Positions 1 through 7,574 of a DNA stretch of 36,002 nucleotides are shown here, piece by piece; positions within the stretch are counted from its first letter, which is position 1; every line of letters begins with the position of its first letter. The position numbers and the translations under genes are program-made. Source of the DNA: an uncultured Flavobacteriaceae bacterium (GTDB taxonomy: Bacteria > Bacteroidota > Bacteroidia > Flavobacteriales > Flavobacteriaceae); contig CALLVX010000104.1 in assembly GCA_938010765.1 (NCBI GenBank), forward strand, positions 1 to 36,002. Direction: 5' to 3'. Below the pieces are notes generated by a model. That model saw only the letters and a list, made by a program, of their open reading frames with translations, did not search any database and was not told the DNA's origin.

Positions 1-1
1 T

Positions 2-835
2 GAGTTTGCAGAACGACTCGCTACCTATGTGCCGGATTTCGAAATTTACCTTCAATTTGATTCACTGGATAATAAAGTACTTCAAACACTTCGTGGAGCA
101 GATCTCGCCGACACACGTGTACAGGCCTTAGAGCATCTAAACCGCTTAAACCTATCGACTACGCTGGTCGTAACCCTTCAAAAGGGATTGAATGATCACG
201 AAATGGGCCAAACGATCGACTTTGCCCTGAAACAAAAATGTGTTCGTGGAGTCACCTTTCAACCCACGCAGATCGCGGGTCGTTTGGAAAATTTCGAGCT
301 AGATGAAAATCGTATCACCTTGACCGAAGTGCGGCGGAAAATTTTGGAGCAATCCCCCATTTTTGAAGCAGATGACCTCCTTCCCGTTCCCTGTAATCCA
401 GATGCCCTGGTCATGGCCTATGCATTGAAATTAGGGGATGAAGTGAGCCCGTTAACCAGGTATATCAACCCTGACGATTTGCTGAACGAAGGGAAAAACA
501 CCATCATTTATGAACAAGACCATGAGCTACATGGGAAAATGGTAGAACTTTTTAGTACGGGTAATTCCGTTGAAAAAGCTTCTGAAAATCTAAAAAGCAT
601 TATGTGCTGTCTCCCAGAGATAGACGCCCCGGAACTAGGCTATGACAATTTGTTTCGAATCATAATCATGCAATTTATAGACGCTCATAACTTTGACGTT
701 AGGGCCATAAAAAAATCATGTGTCCATATCGTGAACAAAGACTATAAAATCATTCCCTTTGAAACCATGAACCTGTTTTACAGAGATAACAAAGTACAGT
801 ATTTAAAACAATTGCAAAAGGAGGAACAGTGGTAA
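2..835 (+). CDS. Radical SAM protein, C-terminal part (5' end outside window)
   Basis: The frame is open from the first bases of the window to TAA at 833-835, so only the last ~277 residues are present. The GTG at 29 is internal. The fragment starts in the later part of a radical SAM barrel: a segment reading F-E-I-Y-L-Q-F-D-S-L followed by L-R-G-A-D-L is typical of the MJ0619/tetraether-lipid-synthase (Tes)-like group, which also includes dihydropterin methyltransferases. The rest carries the group's Cys-containing tail (C-N-P-D-A near residue 130, paired Cys in I-M-C-C-L-P, then C-V-H-I). The CxxxCxxC cluster motif would lie upstream of the window, so the cofactor site cannot be checked. 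The family is clear by resemblance; the substrate is unknown. It is followed, with a short overlap, by a run of small membrane proteins that may belong to the same operon. Confidence 0.8.
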   Translation, partial: EFAERLATYVPDFEIYLQFDSLDNKVLQTLRGADLADTRVQALEHLNRLNLSTTLVVTLQKGLNDHEMGQTIDFALKQKCVRGVTFQPTQIAGRLENFELDENRITLTEVRRKILEQSPIFEADDLLPVPCNPDALVMAYALKLGDEVSPLTRYINPDDLLNEGKNTIIYEQDHELHGKMVELFSTGNSVEKASENLKSIMCCLPEIDAPELGYDNLFRIIIMQFIDAHNFDVRAIKKSCVHIVNKDYKIIPFETMNLFYRDNKVQYLKQLQKEEQW

Positions 836-1014
836 TCATTGTACTTCTACTGGTAGGACCCGCGATTCTCTTTTTAACACTTGCCATCATTGGCTTGATT
901 AAAAAAGACAAAAAAATGGCCAAGCTGTTTTTCATTCTAATGGGGGTATACTTATTGATCAGTTTTGGAATTTGCGGTATTATGCTGTCTAATTTCACCT
1001 TGGATACGAAATAA
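829..1014 (+). CDS. Small two-helix membrane protein, paralogue 1 of 3
   Basis: A 61-residue protein with a GTG start that overlaps the end of the radical SAM gene by seven bases. A purine-rich AAAAGGAGG lies just upstream (816-824), an unusually strong Shine-Dalgarno for this phylum, which supports the GTG and suggests translational coupling. Two hydrophobic segments (about residues 2-22 and 32-52) are separated by a short Lys-rich loop (KKDKK). The second helix contains F-I-L-M-G-V-Y-L-L-I and ends in G-I-C-G. The same layout and Cys motif recur in the two following small genes, so this is a tandem paralogue family. No function is known to me. The basic loop predicts a cytoplasmic hairpin with both termini outside, but that is inference. 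Confidence 0.75.
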   Translation: MVIIVLLLVGPAILFLTLAIIGLIKKDKKMAKLFFILMGVYLLISFGICGIMLSNFTLDTK

Positions 1015-1028
1015 CTAAACTATTCAAA

Positions 1029-1226
1029 ATGCTTTTTCCTTTAGAAATTCGGATAGACGATGCAGCTTGGATTGGTTTTTTAATGTTTGCACCCACTATT
1101 TTGTTTTTTTTGGTAGGCTTAATTTTGCTCCTCATAAAGCAAAAAAAACCTGCAAAAACGCTGTTTATCATAGCAGGCTGCTGTTTGTTAGTAGCCCTAG
1201 GTTTGTGTGGTATTGGAACGTACTGA
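1029..1226 (+). CDS. Small two-helix membrane protein, paralogue 2 of 3
   Basis: A 65-residue protein starting at ATG 1029, 14 bases after the previous stop. A polar N-terminus of about 15 residues precedes helix 1 (about 16-37), a basic loop (KQKKPAK) and helix 2 (about 43-62), which ends in G-L-C-G. The core K-T-L-F-I-I-A-G matches K-L-F-F-I-L-M-G in paralogue 1 and V-L-F-I-L-A-G in paralogue 3. Function unknown. After its TGA the same frame stays open for 70 more codons, to TGA 1437, running into the intergenic repeat. No start codon supports a separate gene there. Confidence 0.7.
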   Translation: MLFPLEIRIDDAAWIGFLMFAPTILFFLVGLILLLIKQKKPAKTLFIIAGCCLLVALGLCGIGTY

Positions 1227-1340
1227 ACTCTGAAGGGAGTAACATGGGTCCTAATTTTCGTTCTGCTAGCACTACGGATAAGAGGGAACATTCAAAATGG
1301 CAAAAAAAAGATCAGCAAAGCTGGGAACCTAGTTGTTAAA

Positions 1341-1401
1341 GTAAACTACCTCGGGGCGAGCCCACGGGGCATTAAAAGGAAATTTAACATTGATTTCGAT
1401 G
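1341..1401 (+). repeat. Dispersed intergenic repeat, copy 1
   Basis: Starts GTAAACTACCTCGGGG, has a C-rich middle and the core GGCATTAAAAGGAAATTTAA, and ends CATTGATTTCGATG. It aligns over its full length, with substitutions, to copies at 1486-1548 and 29265-29325. The shared skeleton is GTAAAC, a CTCGGG-like stretch, an A-rich core and a TTCGATTATCGAA-like end. Mobility or regulatory role is not shown. Confidence 0.6.
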
Positions 1402-1433
1402 CAAGCCTTTCTGAATACTTGTCGTGTAGGCCT

Positions 1434-1456
1434 GTCTGAACACTTGTTGTTCAGAC
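1434..1456. repeat. Perfect inverted repeat (8-bp stem, 7-base loop)
   Basis: GTCTGAAC (1434-1441) and GTTCAGAC (1449-1456) are exact inverted repeats around the loop ACTTGTT. The preceding bases 1408-1431 (CTGAATACTTGTCGTGTAG) look like a degenerate direct copy of the same unit. No T-run follows, so a simple intrinsic terminator is unlikely. It lies between two diverged repeat copies and may be part of a composite element. Confidence 0.5.
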
Positions 1457-1485
1457 GTCGGAGCATTATAGATCTCGATTATCGA

Positions 1486-1548
1486 GTAAACGATCTCAGG
1501 GTAGTCTCGCAAGGCATTGAAAGGAAGTCTAACATTCGATTATCGAAG
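1486..1548 (+). repeat. Dispersed intergenic repeat, copy 2
   Basis: Begins GTAAACGATCTCAGGG, has the core GGCATTGAAAGGAAGTCTAA and ends with the palindrome TTCGAT-T-ATCGAA (1535-1547). It is homologous to copy 1 and to the copy at 29265. It ends 11 bases before the ATG of the small membrane protein at 1560. Confidence 0.6.
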
Positions 1549-1559
1549 ATAACCAATAT

Positions 1560-1775
1560 ATGAAATCATCTTTTTTCTTGGAGGTAGGAAATTTGGGCGG
1601 CTTGGTCGCTATGTTAGTGTTATTAATGATCGTACCCCCCATTTTACTTTTAATAGCCGGGCTTGTTGCGCGAAGTAAATCGAAGAAAAAAACAGCGAAA
1701 GTGCTTTTTATTCTGGCCGGAGTTTATTTGATAATCGGTCTTGGTATCTGTGGGGGTCTTATGGGGGGATTTTAG
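1560..1775 (+). CDS. Small two-helix membrane protein, paralogue 3 of 3
   Basis: A 71-residue protein from ATG 1560 to TAG 1775. Helix 1 (about 14-36) and helix 2 (about 47-68) flank a strongly basic loop (RSKSKKKTAK), so the positive-inside rule puts the loop in the cytoplasm. Helix 2 reads V-L-F-I-L-A-G-V-Y-L-I-I-G-L-G-I-C-G, nearly identical to the helix of the first paralogue at 829. Its end overlaps the convergent end of the minus-strand receptor gene by four bases. It is separated from the other two copies by the repeat-rich spacer, so it may be transcribed separately. Function unknown. Confidence 0.7.
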   Translation: MKSSFFLEVGNLGGLVAMLVLLMIVPPILLLIAGLVARSKSKKKTAKVLFILAGVYLIIGLGICGGLMGGF

Positions 1776-4174
1776 ATTCTGTTGCGCTCCTCTACGCGTT
1801 TCGATTTTTTATTGTTTTTAATTTTTTCATTGCCGAAGCGATAGCGAAAGTTGAATGAAAATACACGTGTTTCCAAGCGCACATTTGTGGTACTGCGTTG
1901 TTGTTCAAATTGCCTGGTTAAAAAAGCATTGCTTTGATTGAAGATATCGTCTAAACTCATTGATATACTCACCTTGCCATCCCAAAGCGTTTTTCTCATG
2001 GAAATCCCAACATTACTGATGGCGCCTTGCACTTCATTCCCCAAGGCCCTTGAAGATTGGTACATAAAACTCAAATCGGCCGAAAGACTTTTATCCCTTA
2101 GAAAGTTAAGGCTATTTGTGTTTCTAAAGTACCACGTCCAACGACCATTTTCTATTTCGGTATTCGATTCTAAATCTGAGAATTTGTACCCGTTGTAGTA
2201 GGAATTTAGATAGGCATAAATACTCCAAAAAGGAGTGAGTCTTTTATTATACGAAAACTCAGTGCCATAAGAGATTCTTCGATTCAAACTTGTAGAGACA
2301 AACCGAATCAAATTGGAGTCGTTGTCTTGAAAAAGCAATAGTCGAAATGGGTTTTTTTCATTTCGATAGTACACCTCAACCGTATAAGCTTGGTCATAGG
2401 TGTAGTCCAAAGCTATATAATTCCTGGTAGCTGGTAACAATTCTGGATTCCCCTCTTCTACAACATTGTTGCTTTGGAATATTTGGAAGGGGTTGACCCT
2501 GTTGTAACGAGGTCTATTAATTCTTCTATAGTAGTTAAAGGCGAGGTTGTTCTTTTTATTAGGAGAATACCCGAAAGAAAAAGAAGGAAACCATTCTAAA
2601 TAGTCGTTCTTCCTTGGTGTAGTACCTTCTAAAACCCCCTGGGTTTCTGTGAATTCCGTTCTAAGGCCCGATTTCATTGTCCAGTTGTCCCACTCCGTCC
2701 CATACCCCAAATACGCAGCATAGATATCCTCTTTATAAGCAAAATCACCATTTTCAGTGGGGTCAATTCCCGGTTGGGTCCGGTCGAAACCTTCTTGTTC
2801 CACATCACTTTTAGAATCGATTCCCGCATACCGCAACCCGGTTTCGAAATTCCCGGAAGCTCCAAACGGGTATTGAAAGTCTAATTGAGCGCTGTAAAGG
2901 TCGACACGTTGCTTATTTATGGTACTGAAATCATTTTCGCCAATCAGATTTTGATCAAAATCGAAAAAGTCCGTTTGCAGTCCCTGGAACCGCTCATAAT
3001 CGTAATAGGTATAGTGAGAACCAACTGATAGTTCAGCGCCTTTTTTTGCAAGGCTGTGCCTATAATCCAAATAATAAGATGTATTCAGCTCCTCGTGTTC
3101 TGAAAGATTTTGAGTCGTAAAACTACTTTCTAAAACACCTGCCTCATCATTAATTAGCGTCTCGGAATCAACCTGTTGATCACGGATGGGTTGAAATGAA
3201 TTGATAGTTGAAAAGCTTAGTTTGTTCTTAGCGTTAAAAGTATAGTCAAAAAAGGCATTCAGAATTTGTCTGATGGGGTAGATATAGTAGGTCTGTTCTG
3301 AAACCCATAAGGAGGTATTGCCATTTGCCTCAAAAAAATTTGTATTATCGGTATACCGCTCTAACTGATTATTCTTGTTAAAACTATAATTCACCGAAAA
3401 AGCCGCTTTTTTACCTTTAAAAAAATGGTCGGTACCTATGAGGTGTTTCGCCAACACCGCCTGCTTGTATTGATTGTAAATCGCCCCATTATATCCAGAA
3501 ATGAGATTGGTCTTCATTTTAATGTTGATCAACATGCCTCCCCCCGCACTAAATTTAGTCGGCGGATTGGTAATCACTTCAATGGCCTCAACATTGCTTG
3601 CCGAAGTACCTGACAATAAGTTGATGATATCACTTTCGGGAAGGTTTACCAAACGCTCGTTGACCATTATTCGGATATTACCTCCTCCTTTGACCGTAAT
3701 CTTGTCGCCCACAATGACCACAGATGGGGTCCGCTTTAGTACCTCCCAAACATCCGCATCGGCAATAGAGGTATTTTCTACAGTGAATACCAATCGGTCT
3801 ATTTTGCGTTCCAATCGTGGCTTTTCCGATAATACAACCACCTCCTTGAGTTCTCGAATCTTGTTTAGTACAATATCATCCAGAACAACGTCTGCTCGTA
3901 TTTCGACGGGAATAGGGTCTGATTCGTTTTCGATATAACTCGCTTTAAAAAAATAGGAGCCTTCGGGTATCCCCGCAATTTCGAATTGACCAGCTTCATT
4001 GGTAGAAGTACCATCGATTAAAGTAGTATATTTTTCGTCTAACAAAAAAACACTGGCAAGCGCCAACGGAGTTCCGTTCGCGTCCGTGACCGTGCCACTC
4101 ACGCGGTACTCTTGGGATAAAAGCGAATTACAAAATAGCGTCAAAAAAAAAGAAAGAAGAAGGGCGTTCCTCAC
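1772..4174 (-). CDS. Outer-membrane beta-barrel receptor (TonB-receptor-like, CarboxypepD_reg N-domain)
   Basis: An 800-residue protein. Residues 1-20 form a signal peptide ending near L-L-S-Q. Residues 23-105 are a CarboxypepD_reg-like beta-sandwich (V-S-G-T-V-T-D, then A-S-V-F-L, then G-Q-F-E-I-A-G-I). Residues 125-222 form a plug-like domain (V-W-E-V-L-K-R-T-P, G-G-N-I-R-I-M-V-N, E-A-I-E-V-I-T-N-P-P). About 575 residues of alternating aromatic/polar strands follow, matching the Bacteroidetes outer-membrane beta-barrel family often annotated as PF14905. The last strand (F-N-F-R-Y-R-F) is followed by a Lys/Arg-rich tail of about 20 residues, longer than usual for a barrel terminus. Such proteins take up substrates or shape the outer membrane. 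No SusD partner is adjacent, so a classical polysaccharide-utilisation pair is not supported. It is divergent from lepA. Confidence 0.9.
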   Translation of the reverse strand: MRNALLLSFFLTLFCNSLLSQEYRVSGTVTDANGTPLALASVFLLDEKYTTLIDGTSTNEAGQFEIAGIPEGSYFFKASYIENESDPIPVEIRADVVLDDIVLNKIRELKEVVVLSEKPRLERKIDRLVFTVENTSIADADVWEVLKRTPSVVIVGDKITVKGGGNIRIMVNERLVNLPESDIINLLSGTSASNVEAIEVITNPPTKFSAGGGMLINIKMKTNLISGYNGAIYNQYKQAVLAKHLIGTDHFFKGKKAAFSVNYSFNKNNQLERYTDNTNFFEANGNTSLWVSEQTYYIYPIRQILNAFFDYTFNAKNKLSFSTINSFQPIRDQQVDSETLINDEAGVLESSFTTQNLSEHEELNTSYYLDYRHSLAKKGAELSVGSHYTYYDYERFQGLQTDFFDFDQNLIGENDFSTINKQRVDLYSAQLDFQYPFGASGNFETGLRYAGIDSKSDVEQEGFDRTQPGIDPTENGDFAYKEDIYAAYLGYGTEWDNWTMKSGLRTEFTETQGVLEGTTPRKNDYLEWFPSFSFGYSPNKKNNLAFNYYRRINRPRYNRVNPFQIFQSNNVVEEGNPELLPATRNYIALDYTYDQAYTVEVYYRNEKNPFRLLLFQDNDSNLIRFVSTSLNRRISYGTEFSYNKRLTPFWSIYAYLNSYYNGYKFSDLESNTEIENGRWTWYFRNTNSLNFLRDKSLSADLSFMYQSSRALGNEVQGAISNVGISMRKTLWDGKVSISMSLDDIFNQSNAFLTRQFEQQRSTTNVRLETRVFSFNFRYRFGNEKIKNNKKSKRVEERNRI

Positions 4175-4316
4175 AATGTTCTTTAATTAGCTCATAAATC
4201 TACTATTATTTATCGGTATAATCCTACTTTTAATGTACTCTTTATCGAAAATAATTCGCTGTATTAGTGCCTTGAGAGAATTCTTAAGGGCAAACAGGGT
4301 ACTCCATATTTTACAG

Positions 4317-4324
4317 TATCTTTG
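4317..4324 (+). promoter_or_regulatory. Possible Bacteroidetes -7 element upstream of lepA
   Basis: TATCTTTG fits the Bacteroidetes -7 consensus TAnnTTTG and lies 43 bases before the ATG at 4367. No TTG is visible at the expected -33 spacing, so the match is only partial. Confidence 0.3.
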
Positions 4325-4366
4325 CAACCTTATTCTGGCCCACAAAGGCCTACGGAAAGCGAATTT

Positions 4367-6163
4367 ATGAAGCACATCAGAAACTTCTGTATCATAGCCC
4401 ACATCGACCATGGTAAAAGTACCTTGGCCGATCGTTTGTTAGATTTTACTGGCTCGGTCACCGATCGAGAGAAAAAAGAACAACTGCTCGATAGTATGGA
4501 CTTGGAGCGAGAACGCGGCATTACCATAAAAAGTCATGCCATCCAAATGGATTATACGTACAAAGGCGAAACCTACGTACTTAACTTAATCGATACCCCT
4601 GGCCATGTTGATTTTTCGTACGAAGTTTCACGGTCTATCGCAGCCTGCGAAGGAGCGCTCCTTGTAGTAGATGCCGCGCAAAGTATTCAGGCACAGACCA
4701 TAAGCAACTTGTATTTGGCCCTGGAAAATGATTTAGAGATCATTCCTGTTCTGAACAAAGTTGATCTTCCCAGCGCAAGCCCTGAGGAAGTAACCGATGA
4801 TATCGTTGATTTATTGGGGTGTAAACCAGAGGAAGTAATCCCGGCAAGTGCAAAAACTGGCATCGGTATCGAGGAAATATTGGCCGCTATTATTGAACAT
4901 ATTCCCGCACCGGAAGGTATTGTTGAGGAACCCTTACAAGCATTGGTTTTCGATTCGGTATATAATCCGTTTAGAGGGGTAGAAACCTACTTTAGGGTAA
5001 TCAATGGTGAAATTAAAAAAGGCCAAAAAATAAAATTCGTAGCCACGGGGAAAAGCTATTTTGCAGATGAGGTGGGTACCCTAAAGCTCACACAGCATCC
5101 CAAGCAAACCATTAAAGCGGGTGATGTAGGGTACCTTATTACCGGTATCAAAGATGCGCGTGAGGTAAAGGTTGGTGATACGATTACCGATTCAGCTAAG
5201 CCCACGCAGAACATTATAGCTGGTTTTGAAGATGTAAAACCAATGGTGTTTGCAGGGATTTACCCTGTAGATACTGAAGACTTCGAGGAATTGCGTTCTT
5301 CTATGGAAAAGCTGCAACTGAACGATGCCTCATTGGTATTCGCCCCTGAGAGTAGCGCAGCGCTTGGTTTTGGTTTTCGTTGTGGTTTTCTAGGGATGCT
5401 CCATATGGAAATCATTCAGGAACGTTTGGAACGCGAATTCGATATGACCGTAATAACTACCGTTCCCAACGTAAGTTATCATGCATACACCAGAAAAGAT
5501 CCTGAGAAACCCCTAATTGTAAATAATCCTACAGACCTTCCCGACCCTTCTACCGTCGAAAGGGTCGAAGAACCCTATATCAAAGCAACGATCATTACAA
5601 AATCGGATTTTGTAGGGAATGTCATGTCGCTCTGTATCGATAAGCGTGGCTTAATTACGAACCAAACCTATCTTACTACCAATCGTGTTGAATTAACTTT
5701 TGATATGCCCTTGGCAGAAATTGTATTCGACTTTTATGATCGTTTAAAAACGGTATCAAAAGGCTATGCATCATTCGACTATTCCCCAATAGGTATGCGC
5801 ACTTCAAAACTTGTTCGAGTCGATATCTTATTAAACAGCCAACCTGTTGATGCATTGTCGGCTTTGATACACTTCGACAACGCAGTGAACATCGGTAAAA
5901 AGATGTGTGAAAAATTAAAAGAGCTCATTCCGCGACAGCAGTTCGACATTCCCATTCAAGCAGCAATTGGTGCTAAAATCATTTCAAGAGAAACCATCAA
6001 AGCCTTGCGAAAAGATGTAACCGCCAAGTGTTATGGGGGTGATATTTCTCGGAAAAGAAAACTGCTTGAAAAGCAGAAAAAAGGAAAAAAACGAATGCGG
6101 CAAGTCGGAAACGTGGAAATACCACAACAAGCATTTATGGCAGTTTTAAAGTTGAACGATTAA
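4367..6163 (+). CDS. lepA: Translation elongation factor 4 (LepA)
   Basis: Ribosome-associated GTPase (EF4) that back-translocates or remodels stalled ribosomes. The ATG at 4367 gives 598 residues starting [10 protein letters not shown], the usual length and start of the family. An upstream TTG at 4322 in the same frame would add an unlikely 15 residues. G motifs are all present: A-H-I-D-H-G-K-S-T (G1, about 10-18), R-G-I-T-I-K-S, D-T-P-G-H-V-D, N-K-V-D and S-A-K. EF-G-like domains III and V follow ([12 protein letters not shown]). The LepA-specific C-terminus is intact, with [16 protein letters not shown] and ending A-F-M-A-V-L-K. It is a stand-alone housekeeping gene divergent from the receptor. 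Confidence 0.98.
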   Translation: MKHIRNFCIIAHIDHGKSTLADRLLDFTGSVTDREKKEQLLDSMDLERERGITIKSHAIQMDYTYKGETYVLNLIDTPGHVDFSYEVSRSIAACEGALLVVDAAQSIQAQTISNLYLALENDLEIIPVLNKVDLPSASPEEVTDDIVDLLGCKPEEVIPASAKTGIGIEEILAAIIEHIPAPEGIVEEPLQALVFDSVYNPFRGVETYFRVINGEIKKGQKIKFVATGKSYFADEVGTLKLTQHPKQTIKAGDVGYLITGIKDAREVKVGDTITDSAKPTQNIIAGFEDVKPMVFAGIYPVDTEDFEELRSSMEKLQLNDASLVFAPESSAALGFGFRCGFLGMLHMEIIQERLEREFDMTVITTVPNVSYHAYTRKDPEKPLIVNNPTDLPDPSTVERVEEPYIKATIITKSDFVGNVMSLCIDKRGLITNQTYLTTNRVELTFDMPLAEIVFDFYDRLKTVSKGYASFDYSPIGMRTSKLVRVDILLNSQPVDALSALIHFDNAVNIGKKMCEKLKELIPRQQFDIPIQAAIGAKIISRETIKALRKDVTAKCYGGDISRKRKLLEKQKKGKKRMRQVGNVEIPQQAFMAVLKLND

Positions 6164-6258
6164 ATTCCTTACTATAAATTTACCGTATTTAGCAACAATA
6201 AATCTGTTTTTTCCTACAAACCGAGCGCCATTAGGCAATATTTTTTTCATCATATAGT

Positions 6259-6266
6259 TATATTTG
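6259..6266 (+). promoter_or_regulatory. Possible -7 element for the small gene at 6291
   Basis: TATATTTG matches TAnnTTTG and ends 24 bases before the ATG at 6291. A convincing -33 TTG is not seen at the right distance. Confidence 0.25.
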
Positions 6267-6290
6267 ATATCATAAAAGTTTCCCCGACTA

Positions 6291-6524
6291 ATGACATTTT
6301 ATATTGCACAATTTAAGGCCCACCATCGAGTAGTTCAAGTTGAACAGCACTCTATCTTTATTTGGAAGCAAGAAGGCGGCGATATCGATCCCAAACTTCT
6401 GGAAGCTAAGATTAAAAGAGAATCTTCCGTTCATTTCTTTCAAATGCTCACAGGCGAACGCTATCTAATTTCCAAGGAAGACATTTCTGTTTCTGTAAGT
6501 AAAACCGAGCCATATTCAGGATAA
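6291..6524 (+). CDS. Small hypothetical protein
   Basis: A 77-residue protein with no signal peptide or membrane segment. It has alternating short beta-like stretches (residues 2-8, 12-27) followed by a charged amphipathic helix (about 33-45) and another strand region ending S-V-S-V-S-K-T. The composition is soluble and codon use resembles the neighbours, and the gene has its own possible promoter 24 bases upstream, so it is probably real. I do not recognise the family. It stands alone between lepA and the catabolic operon, with a hairpin about 45 bases after its stop. Confidence 0.55.
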   Translation: MTFYIAQFKAHHRVVQVEQHSIFIWKQEGGDIDPKLLEAKIKRESSVHFFQMLTGERYLISKEDISVSVSKTEPYSG

Positions 6525-6569
6525 GCCCACTCATTTGGTTTAATTCTATTTTAGGGCCTCAATGCTACT

Positions 6570-6604
6570 ATTCTATGAGTTGCGCCCCACCTTCCTCATA
6601 GAAT
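6570..6604. terminator. Hairpin after the small gene at 6291
   Basis: ATTCTATGAG (6570-6579) pairs perfectly with CTCATAGAAT (6595-6604) around a 15-base loop. TAATTCTAT at 6541-6549 can instead pair with ATAGAATTA at 6598-6606, so two folds compete for the same 3' arm. The stem is AT-rich and no clear T-run follows, so terminator function is uncertain. Confidence 0.35.
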
Positions 6605-6687
6605 TAAAAAATTAGGTTAACTTTAGTACATCTCCTTTGATGCTATTGGCACAAGGCCAAAATAGTTTTCTAAACCTGACCTAATAC

Positions 6688-7572
6688 ATGGAACTTGCAA
6701 TACACAATTGGATGCGTGCCGAACCCTTGGAAGAAACGGTAGAAAGAATTTCTAAAATAGGCTATACCAAGCTCGAAATTCAAGGAGCTCCCGAGCTGTA
6801 CGATACACAAAAAGTAAAAACTCTTTTAGATACCCACGGTCTTGGTTGCTGGGGTTCGGTAACACTCATGCTCGAAGACCGCAATATGCTCTCGAAAGAT
6901 CAGAAGCAACGAGAAAAATCAGTGCAATACGTATTAGACCTTGCTAAAATGGTGATGGAACTTGGCGGTTCGGTCATTTCACTCGTACCAGCGACTGTTG
7001 GAAAAACAATTCCCGATGGTCGGCCCGAAGAGGAATGGCAATGGGCCATTGAAGGAATTCAAAAGGTATATGAGTATACAGAATCTGTAGGCCTGCGTAT
7101 CGGTATTGAACCCATCAATAGGTTCGAAACCTATTTCATTAACCGCGGGGATCAAGCTTTGGCACTTGCAGAAGCGGTCGGCCCGAACTGTGGGGTTTGT
7201 TTAGACACCTTTCATATGAACTTGGAAGAAGACGATATATATGCCGCTATTCGAAGGACCAAGGGCAGGTTGGTAAATTTTCATGTTGCCGATAACAATC
7301 GCATGGCCCCTGGCATGGGAACACTTGAGTGGAACAAAATTATAGGTACCCTTCGGGAAATCGAGTACGACTCGGTACTCTCTGTCGAATTCTGCGCTCC
7401 AATCGATAGAACCCCCGCAAATCCATATCCCAATTCGATAGATACTGCCGCAAAAGGACTTAGTGAGGAACAGCGAAAATTCCTCGAGGATCATGGTAGT
7501 GCGGCCGTTACTAGAGAGTTTTATGAGATGCTTACTCGAAAATCGGTCGAAACCTTAAAACCCTTTTTATAA
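6688..7572 (+). CDS. Sugar (phosphate) isomerase/epimerase, TIM-barrel AP-endonuclease-2 family
   Basis: A 294-residue single-domain TIM barrel of the xylose-isomerase-like family that includes D-psicose/tagatose 3-epimerases. The metal and catalytic residues are all present: E141 (I-E-P-I-N-R-F-E), D173 (C-L-D-T-F-H-M-N), H199 (N-F-H-V-A-D-N-N-R) and E234 (S-V-E-F-C). No signal peptide is seen, so the protein is cytoplasmic. The stop is two bases before the next ATG (dehydratase at 7575), and this gene opens a tight four-gene operon for sugar or sugar-acid breakdown. The exact sugar cannot be read from the sequence. The ATG at 6688 begins directly at the first beta strand (M-E-L-A-I-H-N-W) and is well supported. 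Confidence 0.88.
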   Translation: MELAIHNWMRAEPLEETVERISKIGYTKLEIQGAPELYDTQKVKTLLDTHGLGCWGSVTLMLEDRNMLSKDQKQREKSVQYVLDLAKMVMELGGSVISLVPATVGKTIPDGRPEEEWQWAIEGIQKVYEYTESVGLRIGIEPINRFETYFINRGDQALALAEAVGPNCGVCLDTFHMNLEEDDIYAAIRRTKGRLVNFHVADNNRMAPGMGTLEWNKIIGTLREIEYDSVLSVEFCAPIDRTPANPYPNSIDTAAKGLSEEQRKFLEDHGSAAVTREFYEMLTRKSVETLKPFL

Positions 7573-7574
7573 GT

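Larger units (their letters stand above)
1227..1559. other. Gene-free spacer rich in repeats and palindromes
   Basis: This 333-base stretch between the second and third small membrane-protein genes holds no convincing gene. It contains two diverged copies of a ~61-bp intergenic repeat (1341-1401 and 1486-1548), a perfect 8-bp hairpin (1434-1456) with a degenerate tandem copy just upstream, and a short palindrome with CTCGAT and ATCGAG arms (1474-1486). The repeat at 1486-1548 ends 11 bases before the next start codon, so it could act in the 5' leader of that gene. Confidence 0.6.

Noticed and set aside
1067..1339. 90-residue frame with Cys and Trp residues
   Set aside because: Overlaps the two-helix protein at 1029 in another frame and runs into the repeat spacer; composition is not protein-like.
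1227..1436. Seventy open codons in the same frame after the TGA of the small protein at 1029, partly hydrophobic
   Set aside because: No ATG, GTG or TTG near its start, and most of it is the translated intergenic repeat. TGA readthrough has no support.
3501..3938. 145-residue plus-strand frame opposite the beta-barrel receptor
   Set aside because: Antisense shadow of the plug-domain coding region, rich in Ser/Thr/Ile as expected from the complement.
1772..4174. SusC/SusD polysaccharide-utilisation pair
   Set aside because: The receptor has no adjacent SusD-like gene and no glycoside hydrolases nearby.
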